Positions 1 to 8,829 of a DNA stretch of 38,284 nt are shown in pieces. The stretch is from the NCBI RefSeq assembly GCF_013344765.1, contig NZ_JABVBF010000010.1, positions 1 to 38,284 of the forward strand, written 5' to 3'. The notes beneath the pieces are model-generated. The model did no database searches, was not told the origin of the DNA, and saw nothing but the letters and a program-made list of their open reading frames with translations. The position numbers and the translations under genes are program-made. This DNA is from Acinetobacter lactucae (GTDB lineage: Bacteria; Pseudomonadota; Gammaproteobacteria; Pseudomonadales; Moraxellaceae). Position 1 is the first letter of the stretch; each line of letters opens with the position of its first letter.

Positions 1-154
1 ACTCTGTTTGTTTACTCCCTTTATAGAAGCCTATATATAATTTTATCACCAATTTTTTAAGATCGCTCTATTTATAGTTATATTCATTTTTCATCAAATA
101 TTCATACTAAACGCGTATTTTTTTATCCGTCTTAATTGATCAAATGATAAAAAA

Positions 155-1945
155 ATGAAAAATTTAACAACACTTTTTAAAATAACAACACTTTCTCTGG
201 CAATAACACTATTGGCTGGATGTAATGACGATGATGATAACGACACAGCACCACCTGCTCAAAGAAGCAATCAGACCGTCAATATTTTAGCGTTTAATGA
301 CTTTCACGGAAATCTTGAGCCACCTAAGCGTTATGTCGAGGCACCTAATCCAAATGATGCTTCTCAATCAGTTCGTATTCCAGTGGGTGGAGTGAGTTAC
401 TTTGCCGATGCGATTAAAAAGCTTAAAGCAGAAAATCCAAATAATGCTGTAGTTTCGGCAGGCGATTTAATTAGCGCATCCCCACTCACCTCTTCTTTAT
501 TTTTAGATGAACCGACTATTGAAGTCATGAATGATATTCAAATTGACTTTAATGCTGTAGGTAATCATGAATTTGACCGTGGTACAGATGAATTACGCCG
601 TTTAAAAAATGGTGGATGTCAGCAATACACAAGTACTACTCCTTGCCAAATTAATAAAAATTTTAGTGGTGCAAAATTTGATTTCCTTGCTGCTAACGTA
701 GCCATGAAAAATGATACGAGCAAAACGATCTTTCCTGCTTATAAAGTCAAAACGTATGGTGGAATTCCAGTTGCATTTATTGGTTTAACCCTTAAAGCGA
801 CGCCAAGTATTGTTTCTGCAGCAGGTATTAAGGACGTTGAGTTCCGCGATGAAGCAGATACGGTAAATGCATTGATTCCTGAGTTACAAAAACAAGGAAT
901 AGAAGCCATTGTCGTAGTTGTGCATGAAGGTGCAGCGCCAAGTACGAAGTTTAATGAAAAAACATGTGATGGTTTAAGCGGACCGATTTTAGGTATTTTA
1001 GATAAGCTTAATTCGGCAGTGGATATTGTTGTTTCAGGCCATACGCATCAATCTTACATTTGTGACTATGCAACAAAAAATCCAGCTAAGCCGTTCTTAC
1101 TTACTTCAGCTGGACAATATGGCACGCTCATTACTGACATCAAGGTTGAACTTGATGGTAAAACTGGTGATGTAATTAAAAAAGATGCTAAACAGGTTCC
1201 TGTACAAGGTGAGGCCTATACATCTGGTACAACCACTGTAAGCCTTACCGATCTTTATCAAAAGTTTAGTAAAACCCCAAGCATTGAAGCCATTTTAGAT
1301 AAGTACCGCCAAGCTGTGACCACCATTTCAAGTCGTGTGGTTGGAACTGCAACAGCAGTGATAAGTCGTACTCAAGTCGAAAGTGGTGAAAGTCCGCTTG
1401 GTATTATGATTGCCGATGCTCAACAAGCAGCTGCCTTAAAAGCAAGTAACCAAGGCTCTGACTTTACATTAATGAACCCAGGTGGTGTACGTGCGGATCT
1501 ACTTATTAATAGTAGTAACCAGATTACATTTGGCGATGTTTTTGCGGTGCAACCTTTTGGTAATTCGATTGTGACGTTGAGTTTAACTGGCAAACAGATT
1601 AGAGATGTATTGGAACAGCAATGGTCTGGTACAAATGCAAACTCACCTAGAATTTTACAACCATCTAAAGAATTAAGTTATCAATATGCAGTAAATACTT
1701 CGACTTCACCGCGAGCAAGTAACATCATGGTTGCGGGTTCACCATTGGTTGACACTAAAGTATATCGCGTGACTGTAAACAGTTTCTTGGCAGATGGTGG
1801 TGACAACTTTACAGTATTAAAAGACGGGCAAAACCGTGTAGGTGGTGGTCAGGATATTGATGCTCTTGAAACCTATATTGCGGAAAACTCAAAGAATTCT
1901 CCATTAATTATTCCAGCGACTACACGAATTAAAGTCATTAAATAA
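155..1945 (+). CDS. ushA: UshA-like 5'-nucleotidase lipoprotein
   Basis: Predicted bifunctional metallophosphoesterase/5'-nucleotidase that hydrolyses extracytoplasmic nucleotides or UDP-sugars. Residues 1-23 form a lipoprotein signal ending in the lipobox LLAGC (Cys23), followed by a run of Asp, so the protein is probably membrane-anchored and faces the periplasm. The N-terminal half carries metallophosphoesterase motifs NDFHGN, GNHEFDRG and SGHTHQ. The C-terminal half has the 5'-nucleotidase substrate domain with NPGGVRADLL. At 596 residues it is somewhat longer than E. coli UshA (about 550). The upstream 154 bp show no clear regulatory site and the ribosome-binding site is weak. A terminator hairpin follows directly. 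It has no evident link to the siderophore genes. Family is confident; exact substrate is inferred. Confidence 0.9.
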   Translation: MKNLTTLFKITTLSLAITLLAGCNDDDDNDTAPPAQRSNQTVNILAFNDFHGNLEPPKRYVEAPNPNDASQSVRIPVGGVSYFADAIKKLKAENPNNAVVSAGDLISASPLTSSLFLDEPTIEVMNDIQIDFNAVGNHEFDRGTDELRRLKNGGCQQYTSTTPCQINKNFSGAKFDFLAANVAMKNDTSKTIFPAYKVKTYGGIPVAFIGLTLKATPSIVSAAGIKDVEFRDEADTVNALIPELQKQGIEAIVVVVHEGAAPSTKFNEKTCDGLSGPILGILDKLNSAVDIVVSGHTHQSYICDYATKNPAKPFLLTSAGQYGTLITDIKVELDGKTGDVIKKDAKQVPVQGEAYTSGTTTVSLTDLYQKFSKTPSIEAILDKYRQAVTTISSRVVGTATAVISRTQVESGESPLGIMIADAQQAAALKASNQGSDFTLMNPGGVRADLLINSSNQITFGDVFAVQPFGNSIVTLSLTGKQIRDVLEQQWSGTNANSPRILQPSKELSYQYAVNTSTSPRASNIMVAGSPLVDTKVYRVTVNSFLADGGDNFTVLKDGQNRVGGGQDIDALETYIAENSKNSPLIIPATTRIKVIK

Positions 1946-1962
1946 CCTAATTCAAAATCACT

Positions 1963-1993
1963 AAAGGACAGTTTCGGCTGTCCTTTGGTTTTT
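1963..1993 (+). terminator. Rho-independent terminator after ushA
   Basis: A 9-bp perfect stem (AAAGGACAG at 1963-1971 with CTGTCCTTT at 1978-1986, loop TTTCGG) is followed by GGTTTTTATTT. It lies between the converging ushA and Fur-like genes. Confidence 0.88.
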
Positions 1994-2004
1994 ATTTGTA
2001 GTTC

Positions 2005-2406
2005 TTATTCTGTATAGAGATTAAGTTCAATACTACTGATATTGGTCCCTGTATTTGCAAAGATAACATCTATGACTTCATAGAGTAGCTCTTTCACTTT
2101 TTCATGTTCATAGCTGGTTGCTTCTGCCGTTTTTAGGCAAATCAAGTTACAGCTCATTTTATCTTTTCTAAGCTTATAAATACTTTTACTCTTCCCAAGG
2201 AACACTCTTTTGATGAGTTTACGGTTTTCAAATTCCGATAAGATTCGATAAATCGTTCCGAGGGTTATTTTATGTTCATTTTTAATTTGGGCATAAATAC
2301 TCACCGCGCTTAAGCCTTGTGGATTTTGATTTAAAATTTCAAAAACCTGAATTCTCGATTTTTTTATGGGTAGTCCATTTAATAATGATTTTGAAGTTGC
2401 TGTCAT
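2005..2406 (-). CDS. Fur-family regulator lacking canonical metal ligands
   Basis: A 133-residue protein with the Fur winged-helix fold. Residues 13-80 resemble the Fur DNA-binding domain, with recognition helix ITLGTIYRILSEFENRKLI (47-65), close to the family pattern ISLATVYRVL. The C-terminal dimerization half is short. Where Fur has HxHxxC followed by CxxC, this protein reads KMSCNLICLKTAE (83-95): the histidines and the second CxxC cysteine are missing. It may therefore be metal-independent or respond to a different signal (inference). It lies next to and in the same direction as the siderophore receptor, but a strong terminator separates the two. RBS AAGG lies 10 nt before the ATG. It could be an iron regulator paralogue or a degenerate copy. 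Confidence 0.75.
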   Translation of the reverse strand: MTATSKSLLNGLPIKKSRIQVFEILNQNPQGLSAVSIYAQIKNEHKITLGTIYRILSEFENRKLIKRVFLGKSKSIYKLRKDKMSCNLICLKTAEATSYEHEKVKELLYEVIDVIFANTGTNISSIELNLYTE

Positions 2407-2494
2407 GATTAATTAGCCTTAATGTTGAACAGTATAGAAATTCTTAAAATTATTTTGCCTATACTTGTTTGAAAATTATGGGTATTTGTATATT

Positions 2495-2535
2495 AAAAAG
2501 CAAAGCCTATTCCCCTATGAATAGACCTTGCTTTT
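2495..2535 (-). terminator. Rho-independent terminator after the TonB-dependent receptor
   Basis: A 17-bp stem with two G-U type pairs (2496-2512 with 2519-2535, loop CCCTAT), followed on the minus strand by a T-rich tract. It sits just after the receptor stop at 2545. Confidence 0.85.
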
Positions 2536-2544
2536 CGTTTTAAT

Positions 2545-4506
2545 TTAGAAACTATAAGTCGCTTTTACAAAGTAATTGCGGCCGTAAAGTTTAGTATTAA
2601 AGGTCTTGTTTTTATCTTCCAGATCAACATCAGTCAGGTTTTTTACGCCATAGTCCAATGTTAAGCGTGGCGAAAGTGGTGACGTAAATGTCACGTCATA
2701 AGTGGTATAAGCTGGTAACTCTTTCGTTGCAGAGTACATTTGCTTACCAACGTAGCTTACGCCTGCATTTATACGGAAGTCTTCAACGGGTGCCCAAGAA
2801 ATTGAACCATTAGCTAGCCATTCTGGTCGTTCAGTTAAGTCTTTACCTGTGGTTTTATTTTTTGCATCTAAGTAAGTGGCATTTGCCTTAACACCTAGAT
2901 TATCCGTGAATTCGTAACCACCTGTAAGCTCAACTCCTTTAAGTTCTGCACGGCTTACATTAGTCCAGATTTTTCTAAAATCACCCACTAAACGCGGGTC
3001 TCCATCACTTAAGGTAATGGCTTCAATGAGATTTTTCACATCGTTTTGGAAAACTGTAACTCCAGCATTCCAGTTTGGACGGGTTACAATTAAAGATGCT
3101 TCGTAGTTGGTACTTTCTTCTGGTTCTAGGTCTGGATTACCTCGAATATGACAGCTACCACCACATGAAATCATTGAGTAATTGATATCTAACTGTGCAG
3201 GAGCCGGAACTTTATAAGCTTGGCCTACACCACCTTTTAGGATAACACCTTCAGCGAGTTCATAAGACAAATAGGCTTTACCAGTCGATTTACCATCAAA
3301 GTCATCAAAGTCGTCATAACGACCACCTAAAGTTAAGGTCAGTGCATCATTAATATGGGTATCGTTTTGAACGAACACACCGTAGCTCTTTTGCTGGTTT
3401 TTTCCAGTGCCGATATAGCTCACAACGTCTGTAATTTTTTGGTCTTTATAATCAAAACCAGCTGTGGTGTTATTCATCAGCCAATCAAAGTTAGCGAAAG
3501 CACGACCAATTAAATTTTCTTGCTTATATTGACGGTTTTGTGGCGCATCATATTCACTGTCGTAGTCAGAAATTTTAGCTGTTTCTTTACCAATGTAAGC
3601 TTCTGTTTTACCCCAACCCCATTTTCCACGGTGGGCAATACCCACATTGGTTCGTTTCATTTCTGATTCTTGAATTGAAGTTGCCGCATCTTGGGTCAGT
3701 GGGCGTTTATCGTTGTTATAACCCAAATCTAGATCTAAAGTTTGTTGGTCATTAATATTCCAACTTAATGTACCGTTTACGTTTTTAGTATCTTTCTCTA
3801 CAAAATAAGCCCCATCCGGATCTGGTTTGCCATTTCGGTACCACGCATCACGGTTATAGGCATCTCCTGCCAAAGTAAAACTTAGATTGTCGGTTAGACC
3901 GCCGTATAAGTTAAAACCGTAACGGAATTGATCTTTACCATTTCCGCGGTCTGCTCGGTTATATTGGCCAAAAACTGAACCATGCAGCTGCCCATCTTCG
4001 GCTTTCTTGGTAATAATATTGATTACGCCACCCATGGCATCTGCTCCATAGAGAGATGACATTGGTCCTCGAATCACTTCTACTCGTTCGATGCTATTTA
4101 AAGGGATTGCACTCCAGTCAAAGTCATTACCCCGCCACATGGCACCATTAGATGACATGCGTTTGCCATTAAGTAGAATGAGTGTGTAGTTCCCCGATGT
4201 ATTTAGCATTCCCCGTATAACGATTTTATCTTGACCGCTATTATAGTTATAAACCCCAGCCTGTTTTTGTAAAACATCAGCCAGGCTCAGCGCCGCACTA
4301 CGTTCAATTTCTTCACTCGTGATCACACTAATGGATGCGGGTGCTTTATCTACATCTTGTTCTTTTAATGCAGCAGAAACCACAATAGTTTTAAGTTTTT
4401 GAACTGGTTCACTATTACTCTGCTGTTCACTATCTGTATTTGCTTGAACGGCAAATGGAAGCAGTGTTGAGATGGCGACCACCAGCGCCTTTTTCGTTAA
4501 CGTCAT
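2545..4506 (-). CDS. CirA-like TonB-dependent catecholate siderophore receptor
   Basis: Outer-membrane ferric-catecholate receptor, 653 residues from the chosen start (MTLTKKALVV...), which gives a clean signal peptide ending around VQA. A longer reading to 4668 exists but would translate through two Fur boxes and place 54 odd residues ahead of the signal peptide. After the signal come a TonB-box-like segment (KTIVVSA), a plug domain with DAPASISVIT-like and RGPMSSLYGADAMGGVINIIT-type motifs, and a 22-strand barrel ending in Phe (FVKATYSF). A cysteine-bearing loop (ISCGGSCHIRGNPDLEPEES) matches the corresponding CirA loop pattern. It is divergent from the RND pump gene. It is probably the uptake receptor for the siderophore made here or its linear breakdown products (inference from position and Fur control). 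Confidence 0.9.
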   Translation of the reverse strand: MTLTKKALVVAISTLLPFAVQANTDSEQQSNSEPVQKLKTIVVSAALKEQDVDKAPASISVITSEEIERSAALSLADVLQKQAGVYNYNSGQDKIVIRGMLNTSGNYTLILLNGKRMSSNGAMWRGNDFDWSAIPLNSIERVEVIRGPMSSLYGADAMGGVINIITKKAEDGQLHGSVFGQYNRADRGNGKDQFRYGFNLYGGLTDNLSFTLAGDAYNRDAWYRNGKPDPDGAYFVEKDTKNVNGTLSWNINDQQTLDLDLGYNNDKRPLTQDAATSIQESEMKRTNVGIAHRGKWGWGKTEAYIGKETAKISDYDSEYDAPQNRQYKQENLIGRAFANFDWLMNNTTAGFDYKDQKITDVVSYIGTGKNQQKSYGVFVQNDTHINDALTLTLGGRYDDFDDFDGKSTGKAYLSYELAEGVILKGGVGQAYKVPAPAQLDINYSMISCGGSCHIRGNPDLEPEESTNYEASLIVTRPNWNAGVTVFQNDVKNLIEAITLSDGDPRLVGDFRKIWTNVSRAELKGVELTGGYEFTDNLGVKANATYLDAKNKTTGKDLTERPEWLANGSISWAPVEDFRINAGVSYVGKQMYSATKELPAYTTYDVTFTSPLSPRLTLDYGVKNLTDVDLEDKNKTFNTKLYGRNYFVKATYSF

Positions 4507-4541
4507 TTCTCGGCCCTTATTCTGGATAATGATTACCACAT

Positions 4542-4560
4542 GATAATTATTATCATTTAT
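4542..4560. promoter_or_regulatory. Fur box, receptor-proximal
   Basis: GATAATTATTATCATTTAT matches the 19-bp Fur consensus GATAATGATAATCATTATC at 14 of 19 positions by hand count. It lies 36 bp upstream of the receptor start. Confidence 0.75.
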
Positions 4561-4622
4561 GATGTGCCGAGCATCATATACGCATGACTTTTCTTGATCA
4601 AGATAAAAATAATTATTAGTTA

Positions 4623-4641
4623 TATAATGATAATCATTATT
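4623..4641. promoter_or_regulatory. Fur box between receptor and RND genes
   Basis: TATAATGATAATCATTATT matches the 19-bp Fur consensus at 17 of 19 positions by hand count. It is the best Fur site in the window. Its position between divergent starts (4506 and 4724) implies iron repression of both the receptor and the RND pump. Confidence 0.9.
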
Positions 4642-4723
4642 GTTTGATCTGCAGAAAAACGTTACCATTACACTTTCGTGTGCCTAAAAACCTATTTAAA
4701 ACAATCTTAAAGTAGACATAACA

Positions 4724-7700
4724 ATGCTCTCTCGATTTTTTATCTATCACCCTATCTTCGTCTCTGTCATTGCAATCACTATTCTTATTTTTGGTTTTTT
4801 TGCCACTTTAGCCATGCCGATCGAACGCTATCCTAACCTTGCACCGCCTGGTGTCACGGTTGTTGCAAACTATCGTGGTGCAGCTGCTGACACTGTAGAA
4901 GAAAGTGTGACCCAAATTTTAGAACAACAAATAAAAGGTCTGGATAATTTGTTGTACTTTACGTCACATAGTGAATCGTCCGGAACGAGTAGCATTGATA
5001 TTCATTTTAAAATTGGTACAGATATTGATAAAGCACAGCTCCAAGTACAAAACCGAATTAATGGCGCATTAAACCGTTTACCTGAGGAAGTTCAAAGACA
5101 AGGCGTAAACATATGGAAAACCACCGGCGATATGCTACTTATTGTGGGGTTATATGATGAAACTGGTAAAACCAGCAATATTGATTTATCTGATTATATG
5201 GTGAATCACTTTGAACAACCTTTAAGTCAGTTGCAAGGCATTGGTGAAGTTAATGTTTTTGGTTCAAGCTATGCCATGCGCATTTGGTTAAATCCAAATC
5301 AGCTTAGAAATTATCAACTTGTACCGAGTGATATTGAAAAGGCCCTCGAAGATTATAATACCCAGATTGCTGCGGGTTCGATTGGTGCAATGCCCTCTGC
5401 TGCTGACCAAAATATTTATGCAAAAGTAAAAGCAGGCTCCCGTTTAAAAACAATAGATGACTTTAAATCGGTAGTGGTTAAAGCAAATGTTGATGGTAGC
5501 CTTGTTTATTTAAAAGATGTCGCGAGAGTCGAATTAGGGGCAGAAAATTATGAAAGTATTAATACTCTTAATGGTTACCCATCGGCAGGTTTAGGAATTT
5601 CGCTAAGCCCAGATGCCAATGCAATCGAGACTTCTGCTCTTATTAAAGAAAAAATGGCTCAGCTTAGCCAGCATTTACCAGCCGGATATAAAATTGTCTA
5701 TCCAAGAGACAATACGCCATTTATCCAAGAGTCAATTAAACAGGTCATTATCACTTTGCTTGAAGCGATTGTACTTGTTGTTATTGTGATGTATCTCTTT
5801 TTACAAAATTGGCGCGCGACACTAATTCCAACCATTACGGTTCCGATCGTCATCAGCGGCACATTTGTTGTGTTGTATTTATTTGGAATGAGCATTAACA
5901 CCCTTACCCTATTTGCATTGGTTTTAGCCATTGGGTTGCTGGTGGATGACACGATTGTCGTGGTCGAAAATGTTGAACGACTTATGGATGAACAACAGCT
6001 TAGCGTGCGTGAAGCTTGTTTGATGTCGATGCAAGAGATTAGCGGTGCATTGGTAGGTATTACGCTGGTCTTAACCGCGGTATTTATCCCAATGGCTTTT
6101 TTTAGTGGTTCGACGGGTATGATTTACCGTCAGTTTTCTATTACATTAGCAGCAGCTATGTTGTTATCGTTATTTGTCGCCATGACCATTACGCCAGCAA
6201 TGTGTGCCGTTCTATTAAAAAAACATCATAAAAAACCCAAATGGGGACAAGCACTTGAGGCCGCTCTTCAAAAAGTTAGATCAACATTCAGTTTTTTATC
6301 AGTTCGTTTAATCCAGTTTAAAGTGTTTTCCAGTCTGTTGGTTTTAAGCATCGCGGTTATTTTATTTATGATTTACCGCAGTTTACCTACAAGCTTTATT
6401 CCCAATGAAGATCAAGGATTACTTGCTGTTCCATATAGTTTGCACAACAGTGCTTCAATGAGCCAGACCGAAGAGGTTGGAAGACTCGTCAATAATTATT
6501 TCTTTGAACATGAAGGCAAAAATATTAATACCGTGCTGGTCGTGAATGGACAAAACTTTTCAGGAAGTGGGCCAAATTTAGGTATGGCCTTTGTTTCACT
6601 CAAACATTGGAATGAACGTAAAGGCGAAGCCAATACGGCGAGTGCTATTCGTGAACGTGCTCAAGCATATTTACAAAAAAACTTACCCGCTAAAGTGATG
6701 GTAGGAATGCCGCCAAGTGTATCTGGTTTAGGTCAGTCTGATGCTTTAGAACTCTGGCTTAGAGATGTAAATGGCCAAGGGCGCGATGAATTACTTAAAC
6801 AATATAAAGCCTTGGAAAAAGAATCTCGAAATTATTCGGCCTTTGAAAATCTAAGTCCTCTGGTGAGTGAAGATAAAGCCGAAGTATTTATTCAACTTGA
6901 TCAAAATAAAGCCAAAATGTTAGGAATTGATCAACAAGCAATACGTTCAACCCTATCGACGGCTTGGGGTGGAAACTATGTGGGCGATTTTGTTGAACGA
7001 GGTCGAATTAAGAGAATCATTATGCAAGGCGATGCAGAATTCCGTTCTAAACCCGAAGATTTAGCATATTGGCATGTGCGAAATAACTCAGGTGGCATGC
7101 TTTCTCTCGCCCATTTTGCGCAAAGCCAGTGGACCGGTGGCCCTGAAGCACTTACCCGATTTATGGGGCTGACAGCTATTCAACTTGAAGCCAATGTAAG
7201 TCCTGGTTTTAGCTCAGGTCAGGCAATGCAACAGTTAAGTGAGATGGTCAGTAAACAATCTGGTATAGATGTCGCATGGAGCGGGCTTTCGTTGCAAGAA
7301 CAACAATCTAGCCGCCAAGCGATCTATTTATATCTCATCTCTATTTTGTTTATTTTCTTATGTTTGGCTGCCTTATATGAAAGTTGGAAAGTCCCTTTTA
7401 TTATTTTATTAGGGCTTCCTCTAGGCATTACAGGCACTATTATTTTTGCTTGGATTTTTAAGTTACCTAACGATGTTTACTTTCAAATTGCCCTATTAAC
7501 AGGTATTGGCTTATCTTGTAAAAATGCGATTCTCATTGTTGAGTTTGCGACTCAAGCACTCAAACAAGGAAGAAGTAAAATCGATGCGGCAAGTGAGGCT
7601 TTAAAACTGCGTTTACGTCCGATTTTGATGACCTCTCTTGCCTTTGGTGCGGGTGTGGTTCCTTTAATTTTTGCGACTGGTGCAGGCGCTGCGAGTAGAT

Positions 7701-7885
7701 ATGAAATTGGAATGAGTGTATTTGGGAGTGTCGTGTTTGGCACATTACTGGTACCGTTATTTACTGTATTCTTCTTTGTTGTCGTTCATAGTTTACCGAG
7801 TTTTCAGTGGTCAATGAGCAAACTATGGTTGAGTCGAACCTTAAGATTTAATAGCCGTATTAAAAAGGACACTACTTCCTTTTAA
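4724..7885 (+). CDS. RND-family inner-membrane efflux pump (HAE1 type)
   Basis: A 1053-residue resistance-nodulation-division transporter of AcrB/MexB/AdeB length. The N-terminus (MLSRFFIYHPIF) is typical, with twelve predicted membrane segments and two large periplasmic loops. The proton-relay residues are present: D408-D409 in TM4 (GLLVDDTIVVVEN) and K933 in TM10 (GLSCKNAILIVEF). The gene stands alone: no periplasmic adaptor or outer-membrane channel gene is in the window, so it must borrow partners encoded elsewhere. It shares a divergent promoter with two Fur boxes with the siderophore receptor, and a terminator ends the transcript. A role in siderophore secretion from the periplasm is likely (inference). 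A drug-efflux role cannot be excluded. Confidence 0.9.
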   Translation: MLSRFFIYHPIFVSVIAITILIFGFFATLAMPIERYPNLAPPGVTVVANYRGAAADTVEESVTQILEQQIKGLDNLLYFTSHSESSGTSSIDIHFKIGTDIDKAQLQVQNRINGALNRLPEEVQRQGVNIWKTTGDMLLIVGLYDETGKTSNIDLSDYMVNHFEQPLSQLQGIGEVNVFGSSYAMRIWLNPNQLRNYQLVPSDIEKALEDYNTQIAAGSIGAMPSAADQNIYAKVKAGSRLKTIDDFKSVVVKANVDGSLVYLKDVARVELGAENYESINTLNGYPSAGLGISLSPDANAIETSALIKEKMAQLSQHLPAGYKIVYPRDNTPFIQESIKQVIITLLEAIVLVVIVMYLFLQNWRATLIPTITVPIVISGTFVVLYLFGMSINTLTLFALVLAIGLLVDDTIVVVENVERLMDEQQLSVREACLMSMQEISGALVGITLVLTAVFIPMAFFSGSTGMIYRQFSITLAAAMLLSLFVAMTITPAMCAVLLKKHHKKPKWGQALEAALQKVRSTFSFLSVRLIQFKVFSSLLVLSIAVILFMIYRSLPTSFIPNEDQGLLAVPYSLHNSASMSQTEEVGRLVNNYFFEHEGKNINTVLVVNGQNFSGSGPNLGMAFVSLKHWNERKGEANTASAIRERAQAYLQKNLPAKVMVGMPPSVSGLGQSDALELWLRDVNGQGRDELLKQYKALEKESRNYSAFENLSPLVSEDKAEVFIQLDQNKAKMLGIDQQAIRSTLSTAWGGNYVGDFVERGRIKRIIMQGDAEFRSKPEDLAYWHVRNNSGGMLSLAHFAQSQWTGGPEALTRFMGLTAIQLEANVSPGFSSGQAMQQLSEMVSKQSGIDVAWSGLSLQEQQSSRQAIYLYLISILFIFLCLAALYESWKVPFIILLGLPLGITGTIIFAWIFKLPNDVYFQIALLTGIGLSCKNAILIVEFATQALKQGRSKIDAASEALKLRLRPILMTSLAFGAGVVPLIFATGAGAASRYEIGMSVFGSVVFGTLLVPLFTVFFFVVVHSLPSFQWSMSKLWLSRTLRFNSRIKKDTTSF

Positions 7886-7895
7886 AGATTAAAAT

Positions 7896-7928
7896 AAAAA
7901 ATGGCAGATATTAAATCTGCCATTTTTT
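7896..7928. terminator. Bidirectional terminator between RND pump and entB
   Basis: A 14-bp perfect stem (7896-7909 with 7915-7928, loop ATTAA). Both flanks provide T-tracts in their own direction, so it can end both converging transcripts. Confidence 0.92.
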
Positions 7929-7939
7929 ATTCTTTAAAT

Positions 7940-8809
7940 TTAAGCTACGAGCTTATCAATCCAAACTTCTAAGGTTGGTTGTTCAGCCAAATCTTCAAAA
8001 CTCACCTGCGCGCCGTAAGCTTGCCATTTACCCACTAATGTCATGAGTCGTACCGAATCAAGCCCAAGCATGAGCAAATCATCATTTAACTGAATGTCTG
8101 ATGCAGGAATCTGAAGCTGTTCGCTCACCGCCAAAACAATACCTTCTTGCGTGAGGGGTGATGCCGCTTGTTCAAGCGCCCAAGCTCGTATGACCTGTTG
8201 AGTTGTCATCACTTGCCCACAACGTGTACTTGCGTATTTTAAAGCCATATCGTGTTCTTCACGGCTAAAATCAGCAAGTGCATCTCCACATAAAAATGGC
8301 TGGATATTTAGCATAAAGGCTTCCGCTGCACTCATAAGACAGCCAATATGAGCATAAACACCACAAATGATGAGCTGGTCGCGGTTTGACTCACGCATGA
8401 GTTGTTCGAGTGGAGAAAACTTAAATGCGCTATAACGCCATTTTGTTAAGACTGTGTCATTTTTTTGAGGGGAAATTTCTGGCAAAATTTGAGTGATTTT
8501 CGGATCATCTTTTAGGCCAGTTCCCCAAAAGTCGGTTAATAACTGGCGATGTTCAGGTGTCTGGTTACCGGGTTGTGCCGTATAGACTACCGGGATATCA
8601 AACTTACGTGCAGTTTCAATCAGTTCTTTGGTATTTTTAATAAGCTCTGGAATAGGCGCTTGAGTCTGATCATAAAAATCTAAAAAATATTGCTGCATAT
8701 CATGTACTAATAAAACCGCACGATTGGTATGCAACTGCCAATGTGTTTTATTCGCCGTAAATTCGTGCGCTTGTGGCATGCTGTAACTAGCAATTTTAGG
8801 AATACTCAT
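7940..8809 (-). CDS. entB: Isochorismatase with C-terminal aryl carrier protein (EntB/DhbB)
   Basis: Hydrolyses isochorismate to 2,3-dihydro-2,3-dihydroxybenzoate and pyruvate, and carries activated DHB on its C-terminal ArCP domain. The isochorismatase domain occupies about residues 1-205 (motifs VLLVHDMQQYF, LTKWRYSAF, CGVYAHIGC). The ArCP lies at about 215-289 with the phosphopantetheine site LLMLGLDSVRLM. The length of 289 residues is close to E. coli EntB (285). The chosen start is the ATG at 8809, preceded by AAGGAAAA; an in-frame TTG lies one codon upstream. It is the last gene of the entA-C-E-B operon, 20 bp after entE. Residue conservation suggests both functions are active. Confidence 0.95.
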   Translation of the reverse strand: MSIPKIASYSMPQAHEFTANKTHWQLHTNRAVLLVHDMQQYFLDFYDQTQAPIPELIKNTKELIETARKFDIPVVYTAQPGNQTPEHRQLLTDFWGTGLKDDPKITQILPEISPQKNDTVLTKWRYSAFKFSPLEQLMRESNRDQLIICGVYAHIGCLMSAAEAFMLNIQPFLCGDALADFSREEHDMALKYASTRCGQVMTTQQVIRAWALEQAASPLTQEGIVLAVSEQLQIPASDIQLNDDLLMLGLDSVRLMTLVGKWQAYGAQVSFEDLAEQPTLEVWIDKLVA

Positions 8810-8829
8810 CAAATTTTCCTTTTTTATCT

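Noticed and set aside
4507-4668. N-terminal extension of the TonB-dependent receptor
   Set aside because: The 54 extra residues precede a normal signal peptide and would be encoded across two Fur boxes, so this is promoter DNA that happens to be open.
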